Shown piece by piece: positions 1-5,821 of a DNA stretch of 10,082 nt. The position numbers and the translations under genes are program-made. The first letter of the stretch is position 1, and every line of letters begins with the position of its first letter. The stretch is from JALYNX01 sp040902845 (GTDB taxonomy: Bacteria > Actinomycetota > Acidimicrobiia > Spongiisociales > ZC4RG35), in the NCBI GenBank assembly GCA_040902845.1, contig JBBDWM010000001.1, forward strand, positions 1-10,082, in the 5' to 3' direction. The notes under the pieces are model-generated. The model was not told the DNA's origin, made no database searches, and was given only the letters and a program-made list of their open reading frames with translations.

Positions 1-2
1 GC

Positions 3-572
3 AAGGGCTTCAAGTTCTCCACCTACGCCACCTGGTGGATCCGTCAGGCGATCACGAGAGGATTGGGCAACAACGGCCGGACCATCCGGCTCCCGGTGCA
101 CATGGTCGACGTGGTCCGCACCGTCCAGGACACCAAACAGAGTCTTCACGACAGGTATCACCGGGCGCCCACCCTCGAGGAGATCTCCGAGGCATCGGGC
201 TTGGACACCGAGAGGGTTCTCGCCGCATTGGAGGCCCCGGCAGAAACTGTCTCCCTCGACCGCCCCGTGGGGGAAGACGGGGACGCCTCACTTCAGGACT
301 TCGTCGAGGACACCGGGGCTGCCAATCCGGAGGACCGGGCGGCCTCAGCCTGGCGACGGGATCGTTTGATCAAGGCCCTCCAGATCCTCGATCTGGAGGA
401 GCAACAGGTGCTCTGGCTTCGTTTCGGGCTCGACGGTGACGAGCCCTGGACCCTGTCCGATGTGGGCAAGGTGATCAATTCGACCCGGGAGCGAGTCCGT
501 CAGATCGAAGCCCGAGGCCTGGCCAAGCTCCGTCACCCCAGCTGCGATATCGATTTGCAAGCCCTGCTCTAG
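3..572 (+). CDS. RNA polymerase sigma-70 factor, primary-type (group 1/2), C-terminal part
   Basis: This is a 5'-truncated gene: the frame is already open at the window edge and 189 residues are visible before a TAG stop. It begins in region 2.3-2.4 with KFSTYATWWIRQAITRGL, the -10 recognition helix typical of RpoD/SigA/SigB-type factors. RTIRLPVHMVD (region 3.0, extended -10 contact) follows, then region 3 with LEEISEASGL. Region 4 follows, with EQQVLWLRFGL and the -35 helix-turn-helix ending TRERVRQIEARGLAKLRHP. The protein would direct core RNA polymerase to promoters. The acidic tail after the HP (DIDLQALL) differs from the basic tail I recall for most housekeeping SigA proteins, and the linker between regions 3 and 4 is rather acidic. 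A group 2 (SigB/HrdB-like alternative) factor is therefore as likely as the housekeeping one. The missing N-terminus prevents a decision. The repeat copy downstream starts 2 bases after the stop. Confidence 0.93.
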   Translation, partial: KGFKFSTYATWWIRQAITRGLGNNGRTIRLPVHMVDVVRTVQDTKQSLHDRYHRAPTLEEISEASGLDTERVLAALEAPAETVSLDRPVGEDGDASLQDFVEDTGAANPEDRAASAWRRDRLIKALQILDLEEQQVLWLRFGLDGDEPWTLSDVGKVINSTRERVRQIEARGLAKLRHPSCDIDLQALL

Positions 573-574
573 AG

Positions 575-666
575 CGGCCTGCGGCCGCCCCGTTCACCGT
601 TCACCGTTCGGGTCGGAAACGGGTTACGGATTACGGATTACGGAAAACGGGCCACGGAACGTGGCC
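575..666. repeat. Left copy of ~100-bp direct repeat with heptamer arrays (92 bp)
   Basis: This is the first of two near-identical direct repeats; the other is at 809-913. Order of parts: a GC hairpin with a TGC loop (perfect 6-bp arms at 574-579 and 583-588), three CGTTCAC-type heptamers, the spacer GGGTCGGAAACGGG, three TTACGGA heptamers, then a perfect 6-bp inverted repeat GGCCAC/GTGGCC (650-655 and 661-666). It starts 2 bases after the sigma factor stop, so the first hairpin may also act as that gene's terminator, although no T-run follows. The structure resembles short tandemly repeated (STRR-like) intergenic elements. No coding function is proposed. Confidence 0.85.
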
Positions 667-667
667 A

Positions 668-805
668 GAGCGCCTGGTCTGGAGCCACCTCCGCCACAAC
701 CAACTTGGTGTCAGATTCCGAAGACAGCACCCGATCGGCCCCTACATCGCGGACTTCACTTGCCTGAGCCACAGGATCGTGGTCGAGGTCGACGGATCCC
801 AACAT
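668..805 (+). pseudogene. DUF559 (Vsr-like endonuclease fold) gene remnant
   Basis: Reading frame 2 encodes about 46 codons containing ERLVWSHLRHNQLGVRFRRQ, then HPIGPYIADFTCLSHRIVVE and VDGSQHG. This matches the core of DUF559 proteins (PF04480, PD-(D/E)XK-like fold related to very-short-patch-repair endonucleases), whose usual pattern is LWxxLRxRQLxGxKFRRQHPIGPYIVDFxC...VVEVDGxQH. Only this middle part is present. The N-terminal helix is absent, and the C-terminal third, including the RFWN-type segment expected about 30 residues later, is missing. The frame runs straight into the right repeat copy and stops at TGA 842-844. I see no start codon or Shine-Dalgarno at its left side. It is best read as a decayed or truncated gene trapped between the two repeat copies. 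Confidence 0.8.
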
Positions 806-808
806 GGA

Positions 809-913
809 CGGCCTGCGGCCGCCCCGTTCACCGTTCACCGTTGACCGTTTACCGTTCGGGTCGGAAACGGGTTACGGATTACGATTACGGAAAACGGGCC
901 ACGGGACGTGGCC
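809..913. repeat. Right copy of ~100-bp direct repeat with heptamer arrays (105 bp)
   Basis: This is the second copy of the 575-666 repeat in the same orientation. It has the same GC hairpin (5-bp arms here), five CGTTCAC-type heptamers instead of three (two carry substitutions: CGTTGAC, CGTTTAC), the same spacer, three TTACGGA-type units of which the middle has lost one G, and the same GGCCAC/GTGGCC ends (897-902 and 908-913). The 13-bp length difference from the left copy is exactly two extra heptamers minus one base. It ends 5 bases before the aminotransferase stop codon, so the repeats and remnant fill the whole convergent gap. Confidence 0.85.
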
Positions 914-918
914 TCTTG

Positions 919-2202
919 TCAGATCCGCCGGAGCGCTCGCTCGAGTCTGGCGAAACCCTCGTCTGCCTCTTCCTCGGTCAATGACAGCGCCGGCGCGATG
1001 CGCAACGAGTTCCCGTACATCCCACCCTTGCCGATCAACAAGCCTTCCTCACGCGCCGCTTCCAGGGCTGCAGCCGCCTTTTTCGGGGCGGGCTCACCGC
1101 TGGGCCCCACCAACTCGACGCCGATCATCAGACCCTTGCCCCGGACCTCTCCGATCATCTCCAACTCCTCGGAGAGGGGGATGAGATTCTGCATCAGGCG
1201 GTTCCCAACCTTGAGAGCGTTGGTCTGCAGGTCGTGGTCGAGGAGAACTTCGAGATTGGCCAGGGCCCCCGCGGTTGCAAGAGGGTTCCCTCCAAACGTC
1301 GAGATCCCGAGTGCGGGATAGGACTCCATGATCTCGGCCGGGGCCACCACCCCTCCGATGCTCAAGCCATTGCCCAACCCCTTGGCGAAAGTGAGCAGGT
1401 CCGGGGTGATCCCGTGGGCCTGGTACCCCCAGAAATGCTCGCCGGTCCGTCCCCAGCCGGTCTGGACCTCGTCGGAGATGAAGAGGATCCCGTGGGCGTC
1501 GAGAACCTTCTTCATCGCGCCAAAGAACCCGTCCGGTGGCGTGACGAAGCCAGCGACGCCCTGGATCGGCTCGGCAATCATCACCGCCGGCTCACCGGCG
1601 CTGGCCACCCGCAACAGGTCCTCGAGATCGGCCACGCAGGCGGCGATGAAGTCTTGGTCGGAGAGATGGCCGAAAGGGCTGCGCAACTTGTAACCGCCGT
1701 GGACATAAGTCACCTGGAAGGGGGAGAAACTGGTCCCCGACCACGCCTTGAGACCGGTGATGGCGATAGTCGAGTGTGACTTTCCGTGATAGCTGCCACG
1801 AATGGCCAGCACCTGGTTGGATTTGCGGTAGGTGGTGGCCAGCATCAGTGCGGCGTCGTTGGCCTCGGTCCCGGAGTTGGTGAAGAAGACCTTGGCGTCC
1901 GGGATGCCGGAGAGTTCGGCCACCTTCTCGGCCAGTTCGATCTGGGATTCGATCAGGTAAAGGGTCGACGTGTGCAGCATCCGATCGGCTTGCCGCTTGA
2001 TGGCGTCTACCACCTCCGGGACCCGATACCCGGTCATCGTGACCAGGATCCCCCCGAAGAAGTCGAGATAGCGATTGCCCTCGGCATCCACCACATGGCG
2101 GCCATCGCCATCGACGATCGAGATCGGCTGCTCGTAGTAGAGGGGCGCCCACCCGGGTAGGACCTTCAGGTGCCTCTCGTAGAGATCGGCGTGCTTTCCC
2201 AT
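919..2202 (-). CDS. Class III PLP-dependent aminotransferase (AGXT2/GABA-aminotransferase-like)
   Basis: This 427-aa enzyme would move an amino group between an amino acid or omega-amine and a keto acid, using pyridoxal phosphate in the cytoplasm. All class III landmarks are present: NSGTEAND at 109-116 (cofactor phosphate site), SYHG 137-140, EPIQG 211-215, DEVQTG 244-249 (Asp244 for the pyridinium nitrogen), FAKGLGNG with the Schiff-base Lys274, and STFGGNP 301-307. Length is normal for the family. N-terminal LYYEQPISIVDGDGRHVVDA and the overall pattern most recall alanine-glyoxylate aminotransferase 2-like and beta-alanine/GABA transaminases, but substrate cannot be read from sequence. It is last in a leftward run behind the RibD-like gene, with a 58-bp gap. 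Only a weak Shine-Dalgarno (GGGCTG) precedes the ATG. No damage is seen. Confidence 0.93.
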   Translation of the reverse strand: MGKHADLYERHLKVLPGWAPLYYEQPISIVDGDGRHVVDAEGNRYLDFFGGILVTMTGYRVPEVVDAIKRQADRMLHTSTLYLIESQIELAEKVAELSGIPDAKVFFTNSGTEANDAALMLATTYRKSNQVLAIRGSYHGKSHSTIAITGLKAWSGTSFSPFQVTYVHGGYKLRSPFGHLSDQDFIAACVADLEDLLRVASAGEPAVMIAEPIQGVAGFVTPPDGFFGAMKKVLDAHGILFISDEVQTGWGRTGEHFWGYQAHGITPDLLTFAKGLGNGLSIGGVVAPAEIMESYPALGISTFGGNPLATAGALANLEVLLDHDLQTNALKVGNRLMQNLIPLSEELEMIGEVRGKGLMIGVELVGPSGEPAPKKAAAALEAAREEGLLIGKGGMYGNSLRIAPALSLTEEEADEGFARLERALRRI

Positions 2203-2260
2203 CAGCCCAACGTTACCGAGGTGCCGGCCGAGAAATGGTGCCCCACCGACCGAACATCGC

Positions 2261-3001
2261 CTAGTTGGGACCGATCTGCCTCAGATAACGGAAGAAAAGA
2301 GAGCGGTCGCCTGCCACGATCCGATCGAGTTCCAATTTCGATGGCGGATCAGCCACGGAACCTTGAACGATTCGCTTCGAAACGCCCCCAGCGATGAGGG
2401 GTGCCACCGTCAGGTTGACCTCGTCGATCACCCCCGCGGCCGCCAATTGGGAATTGAGGTGTGGGCCTCCCTCGCAGAGGATCACCTCTGCCTGGCCCAG
2501 ATGTCTCAGCACCGTCTCGACGCTGAGATCCTCGAGGACGACCACCTCTGCCACCATTCCGAGGGACTTTCGCCGCTCCGGGTCCGCCATCGGCCCAGTC
2601 AGGATGATTGGCGGCGTCTCGGGTCTCGAGAACAGTCTCGACTCGGGATCCAGATCGAGCCGGCCGGAGACGACCGCCAGTCTCGGTAGGTCCGCCTTGC
2701 CCAGCGCCCTCCTCCGTTCCAGACGTTGTTGATCGAGGCGGACCGGCCCGTAATCCTCGGCCCGAACCGTGCCCGCGCCCACCAGGATCACGTCAGGGAC
2801 AGCCCGAAGCGCCTTGAACATCGCAAGGTCGTCCTCGTCGCCCAGCCCGGTTGACCGCCCGTGGATGGTGATGGCGCCATCGACCGAAGCCACCATGTTG
2901 AGCAGCACCCAGGGACGACCGGAGATGGACCGATCCGACCCCAACACCAGTCCCAGGAGGTCGTCGACAACGCCGGCCTGCGGATAGAGGAAGTTGAACA
3001 T
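2261..3001 (-). CDS. RibD C-terminal-domain / DHFR-like pyrimidine reductase
   Basis: This 246-aa protein consists of one RibD_C (PF01872) domain with the dihydrofolate-reductase fold. Visible motifs are NMVASVDGAIT at 35-45, VILVGAGTVRAEDYGP at 71-86, ILCEGGPHLNSQL at 174-186 (NADPH-binding glycine turn) and DEVNLTVAPLIAGG at 193-206. The family reduces a ribosylamino-pyrimidine in riboflavin synthesis. No deaminase domain is attached, so this belongs to the stand-alone actinobacterial class (compare M. tuberculosis Rv2671), some of which reduce other pterin-like substrates. I chose ATG 3001 (MFNFLYP) because a longer frame to 3079 would overlap the oxidase gene by 59 bp with unrelated residues. 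The start lies 19 bp after that gene's stop, so co-transcription with it is likely. No strong Shine-Dalgarno is visible, consistent with translational coupling. Confidence 0.88.
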   Translation of the reverse strand: MFNFLYPQAGVVDDLLGLVLGSDRSISGRPWVLLNMVASVDGAITIHGRSTGLGDEDDLAMFKALRAVPDVILVGAGTVRAEDYGPVRLDQQRLERRRALGKADLPRLAVVSGRLDLDPESRLFSRPETPPIILTGPMADPERRKSLGMVAEVVVLEDLSVETVLRHLGQAEVILCEGGPHLNSQLAAAGVIDEVNLTVAPLIAGGVSKRIVQGSVADPPSKLELDRIVAGDRSLFFRYLRQIGPN

Positions 3002-3020
3002 CGGCTGCGAAAGGTAGCGA

Positions 3021-4436
3021 TCACTCCTCGACGATCCATGCGGTGACCATGCCGAACATGCCTGCATCGCTTTCCACATGGTTCAAGATATGGCAGTGCC
3101 AGACCCAGACCCCGGGGTCTTCGAGCATGAACAGCACCGAGTATCTCTCTCCGGGAGCAATGCTGACGGTGTCGGCCCAGTAAGGATGATCCAATGGGAT
3201 CCCGTCCTTGGCGAAGACGAGTTGGGGGAATTGATGCTGGTGCATCGGGTGGATCTGCATCCCTTCGTTGAAGTAGTGGACCACCACCCAATCACCGACC
3301 TTGCCGGTGTAGGGCTCAGTGGCGGGAAACGACTTGGCATTGAGACTCAGCCCGATCACCCCGGCGTCGTTTAGCACCATCGGGATCTCCTGGGCAATCT
3401 CCAGATCATCAGGGATCTCAACACCGGAAACGGTCTGGCCCCCCGGAACTGGGGTGTCCCCCACGATGAATGTGCCAAAGAGCCCGTTGGGCACTTGCAT
3501 CTGCGCGTGGTGATGGGCGTGGTACATGGCGATCGCCGGTTCCCGGGCAGTGAACTCATAGACAAAGGTCTCACCAGACTCCACCAACGGTTGGGTGATC
3601 GGCGCCACCCCATCCATGCTGTTCGGGACCTTGACCCCGTGCCAATGGATGTCGGTTCCCATGGGCAGCTGGTTGTCCAGCACGACCCGGACCCGGTCGC
3701 CGACATCCACTCGGATCATTGGCGCGGGGACCATCCCGTTGTAGGTCCACGCATCGACCACCTTCCCCGGTGAAACCTCCCATCTGGTGATGGCCGCGGT
3801 GAGATGAAACTCCTTCGTGCCGTCCGCAAGGATCTGGGGCTGAAGCAGTTGATTGCCTCGGCCTTCGGTTTCGGCCGGAAACGCCATGATCGACTCGGTC
3901 ATCACCTGGTCCAGCGCGGCCCAATCGGCAGCCGTGCGCTCAGGGCCTTCACCCTGGTCCATGGTGGCTCCCTCCCCAACAACCAGAGCCGCTTCCATGC
4001 CGGCTGCGCGATGACCCGGGATCGAGCAAAAGACGATGTAGGACCCTGCGGTGAGGCTGCCCAGGTCCAACCCTGCCGAATCTCCGATGCTCAGATCAGG
4101 AGTCGACGGTCCCCCTTCGAGATTCAGGTTGTGCACCTGCGAGCCTGAGTTGGTCACCTCCAGTCGGAGGGACCCTTCTTGGAACTGCAAGTCTCCCTCG
4201 ATGACGAACTCACTGAGGGTGAGATGACCTGTCTGCTGTTCGCCCTGAGCGTCTCCCGCAGCGGAAGGGCCCCGGATGGCAACCACCGCTGCCAGGACCG
4301 CCACGGCCGCTCCCATCACAGCCACAAGGATCAGCAACTTGTCGAACATGGCCGCGGGCGATGAGTCATCCGTTTCAGTACGTCTTGAGGTCATCGGACC
4401 ACCATAAGGGGAGGCACCGGTCGGGCTTAGACGCAT
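3021..4436 (-). CDS. Membrane-anchored multicopper oxidase with extra N-terminal cupredoxin domain
   Basis: This 471-aa exported copper enzyme should couple one-electron oxidations (phenols, metal ions or a redox protein) to reduction of O2 to water. A hydrophobic anchor spans about 33-54. A separate plastocyanin-like domain (about 70-155) has the type 1 copper pattern His102, Cys137, His142, Met147 (CSIPGHRAAGM). A two-domain laccase part follows with all trinuclear-cluster motifs: HWHG 264-267, YHAHHH 305-310, HPMHQH 396-401 and HCHILNH 447-453. The second type 1 copper is in the last domain (His396, Cys448, His453, probably Met460). The Met lies 7 residues after His, versus 5 in typical laccases. 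The nitrite-reductase motif order is absent. Start ATG 4436 follows AGGGACCA. An alternative ATG at 4394 (MTSRRTETDD) avoids overlap with the upstream palindrome and is nearly as good. The RibD-like gene follows closely. Confidence 0.93.
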   Translation of the reverse strand: MRLSPTGASPYGGPMTSRRTETDDSSPAAMFDKLLILVAVMGAAVAVLAAVVAIRGPSAAGDAQGEQQTGHLTLSEFVIEGDLQFQEGSLRLEVTNSGSQVHNLNLEGGPSTPDLSIGDSAGLDLGSLTAGSYIVFCSIPGHRAAGMEAALVVGEGATMDQGEGPERTAADWAALDQVMTESIMAFPAETEGRGNQLLQPQILADGTKEFHLTAAITRWEVSPGKVVDAWTYNGMVPAPMIRVDVGDRVRVVLDNQLPMGTDIHWHGVKVPNSMDGVAPITQPLVESGETFVYEFTAREPAIAMYHAHHHAQMQVPNGLFGTFIVGDTPVPGGQTVSGVEIPDDLEIAQEIPMVLNDAGVIGLSLNAKSFPATEPYTGKVGDWVVVHYFNEGMQIHPMHQHQFPQLVFAKDGIPLDHPYWADTVSIAPGERYSVLFMLEDPGVWVWHCHILNHVESDAGMFGMVTAWIVEE

Positions 4437-4462
4437 TGGTCCCTAGATCTAGGGACTTATGC
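4433..4462. promoter_or_regulatory. 30-bp palindrome between divergent oxidase and CBS genes
   Basis: The core GTCCCTAGATCTAGGGAC (4439-4456) is a perfect 18-bp palindrome. After a 2-bp mismatch on each side, GCAT (4433-4436) and ATGC (4459-4462) extend the symmetry, so 13 of 15 positions per half pair. It sits in the only divergent gap between the multicopper oxidase and the CBS-PPOX-SRPBCC run, so it is a candidate operator for both. The right half, GGGACTTATGCCGC (4452-4465), matches the recalled DosR core GGGACTWWAGTCCC at 11 of 14 positions. The palindrome's own half-sites point outward, unlike a DosR box. The cognate regulator is unknown. Confidence 0.6.
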
Positions 4463-4510
4463 CGCTCCCCGATTCAGCCAGGAAATCTGATGATGGAGAA
4501 CGACGAGGAA

Positions 4511-4514
4511 AGGA
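4511..4514 (+). promoter_or_regulatory. Shine-Dalgarno of the CBS-pair gene
   Basis: AGGA, within the purine-rich GAGGAAAGGA at 4505-4514, lies 5 bases before ATG 4520. This favours that start over the upstream ATGs at 4490 and 4493, which have only a weaker CAGGAAA ahead of them. Confidence 0.6.
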
Positions 4515-4519
4515 AACCA

Positions 4520-4900
4520 ATGACGGTTCGAGAGCTGATAGGTGGAGATGTGATCTGGGTGGCACCTAACGCAACCATTCGCACCGCCGCCTCCGAGATG
4601 AAGTCCAACCGAGTCGGGTCGGTGGCAGTCGAGGTTGACGGGGCTCTCGAAGGCATCCTCACCGAACGCGACGTCCTCGATGCAGTAGCCGAGGGCGCCG
4701 ACCTGGATCTGGCGCGTGTGGACGAATGGATGACGGCTTACCCCGACTCCATCGACCCCAACATGTCGGTGCAGGAAGCAGCGGATTGGATGCTCGGCAG
4801 CGGATATCGCCACATCCCGGTCGTCGACGGCGCTCGGGTGCTCGGGATGATCTCGATCAAAGATGTGCTCTGGGCGATGAGCGAGCCGACTCGAGCGTGA
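4520..4900 (+). CDS. CBS-domain-pair protein (Hrp1-like)
   Basis: This 126-aa protein is made of a single Bateman module. The first CBS motif (about 1-57) starts MTVRELIGGDVIWVAP and ends GILTERDVL. The second (about 70-121) holds WMTAYPDSIDPNMSVQEAA, RHIPVVD and GMISIKDVL. Such stand-alone pairs bind adenine nucleotides and report energy state. The architecture and size resemble M. tuberculosis Hrp1 (Rv2626c, DosR regulon), though Hrp1's extra C-terminal residues are absent. Cytoplasmic, probably dimeric. The start was chosen on the Shine-Dalgarno at 4511. Starting at 4490 would add MMENDEERKP. It is first in a tight run: the next gene begins 3 bp after its TGA. Similarity to Hrp1 is from motif memory, and general CBS proteins look alike, so a precise role is not claimed. 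Confidence 0.9.
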   Translation: MTVRELIGGDVIWVAPNATIRTAASEMKSNRVGSVAVEVDGALEGILTERDVLDAVAEGADLDLARVDEWMTAYPDSIDPNMSVQEAADWMLGSGYRHIPVVDGARVLGMISIKDVLWAMSEPTRA

Positions 4901-4903
4901 ACC

Positions 4904-5365
4904 ATGGATTCGATTTCAGAAGAAGAGGCGCGGCAATTCCTGGGCGAGGCCATGGTGGCCCACATAGGCGTCGTGTCCGACGGCGATCCCTATGTGAGCC
5001 CGATGTCGTTCGTGCTCGACGGCAGTCGCATCCTTTTCAGGACCAAACCCGGCAAGCGATTCGATGCCATGGCCGTCAACCCCAAGGTCTCGATCGAGGT
5101 TTCCCGCTTCGATGACGAGACGGGTGACTGGATGAGCGTGATCGTGCAAGGACACGCTGCAGAGCGAACCGATCCAGCGACCACCACCCGCGCCGTTGAG
5201 TTGTTGATGGAGAAGTACGAGAGGGTCCTGGGCTCTCCGCTGAATCGAGACGGGTTTCAGGCAATGGCCAGCTTCCCGCACGTGGTGGAGGTATCGATCG
5301 ACGAGATCACCGGGATGGTGTCGGGGCGCGGGTTCTCGTTCCGAACCCGGCCGGGTCGTCTCTAG
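4904..5365 (+). CDS. PPOX-family split-barrel flavoprotein (pyridoxamine-phosphate-oxidase-like)
   Basis: This 153-aa protein has the PNPOx/NimA-like flavin-binding split beta-barrel. AHIGVVSDGDPYVSPMSFVL (19-38) forms the first barrel strands. ILFRTKPGKRFDAMAVNPKV (43-62) is the typical phosphate-binding stretch of FMN or F420 binders (pattern G+K...L..NP.V). SIEVSRFDDETGDWMSVIVQ then GHA (63-84) completes the core, and a C-terminal helix and strand include VVEVSIDEITGMVSGRGF. Family members are flavin-dependent oxidoreductases or nitro-reducing proteins. Whether this one uses FMN or F420 is not decidable here. It starts 3 bp after the CBS stop without a clear Shine-Dalgarno, so it is probably translationally coupled. 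Its TAG stop is followed at once by the next gene's ATG in the same reading frame. Confidence 0.9.
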   Translation: MDSISEEEARQFLGEAMVAHIGVVSDGDPYVSPMSFVLDGSRILFRTKPGKRFDAMAVNPKVSIEVSRFDDETGDWMSVIVQGHAAERTDPATTTRAVELLMEKYERVLGSPLNRDGFQAMASFPHVVEVSIDEITGMVSGRGFSFRTRPGRL

Positions 5366-5821
5366 ATGTTCGTTCACTACGAGACGCTGGTTCGGGTGCC
5401 CCTTGGAGTGGTCGAGCAACGGCTCAACGCCATCAACGACGACCTCGACGAGTGGGCAGGAATCGCCTATCGAAAAGGTGAGTCGCTGCGGGCCAGGGTC
5501 GGGCCGCATGTCGACGGTCTTGCCAAAGAAGTCAGGTTGGAGATCGGTGCCCACGAGATCCACCGCAAGGGGTTGGTCTATCCCATCAGGTGGGTCGCCA
5601 CCGGAGCCAGCTCGCTATTCCCAACGATGACGGCCGACTTGGTTCTCTCCCATGTTGGCCTCACCCAGACCAAGCTCACCTTCGAGGGAACCTATGAGCC
5701 GCCAATGGGGCCGTTGGGCAAGATGATCGACCGGATCGCCTTTCGCAAGCTCGCCGACGCAACGGTTAAGACCTGGGTCGATCGCATCGCCCAGGCTCTG
5801 GACGCCGAATCGGTCAACTGA
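5366..5821 (+). CDS. SRPBCC-like (START/polyketide-cyclase fold) protein
   Basis: This 151-aa protein has a likely SRPBCC helix-grip fold. An N-terminal strand (VHYETLVRVP) and paired short helices (LGVVEQRLNAINDDLDEWAG) lead into antiparallel strands (RLEIGAHEIHRKGLVYPIRW, then LVLSHV and TKLTFEGTYEPP). A long C-terminal amphipathic helix (KMIDRIAFRKLADATVKTWV, continuing DRIAQAL, 119-145) closes the fold. The fold binds hydrophobic ligands in a cavity, and no catalytic set can be assigned. The start is the ATG directly after the preceding TAG, and no in-frame codon between is available. There is no independent Shine-Dalgarno, so expression probably depends on the PPOX gene. Its 3' end overlaps the convergent kinase gene by 8 bp. 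The family call rests on pattern, not on strong motifs. Confidence 0.75.
   Translation: MFVHYETLVRVPLGVVEQRLNAINDDLDEWAGIAYRKGESLRARVGPHVDGLAKEVRLEIGAHEIHRKGLVYPIRWVATGASSLFPTMTADLVLSHVGLTQTKLTFEGTYEPPMGPLGKMIDRIAFRKLADATVKTWVDRIAQALDAESVN

Noticed and set aside
2203..2260. Terminator or promoter between the RibD-like and aminotransferase genes
   Set aside because: Only short direct repeats (CCGAG, GGTGCC) were found; no convincing stem with T-run or -10/-35 pair.
2261..3079. Longer 272-aa version of the RibD-like reductase
   Set aside because: The extra N-terminus overlaps the oxidase coding end by 59 bp and adds residues unlike the family; MFNFLYP is a typical start.
3021..4436. Copper nitrite reductase (NirK)
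   Set aside because: The NirK type 1 and type 2 motif order is absent, and all four trinuclear multicopper-oxidase motifs are present.
4439..4456. Canonical DosR box in the palindrome
   Set aside because: The GGGAC half-sites face outward and the centre is TAGATCTA, unlike GGGACTWWAGTCCC. Only the overlapping right-side half-site is similar.
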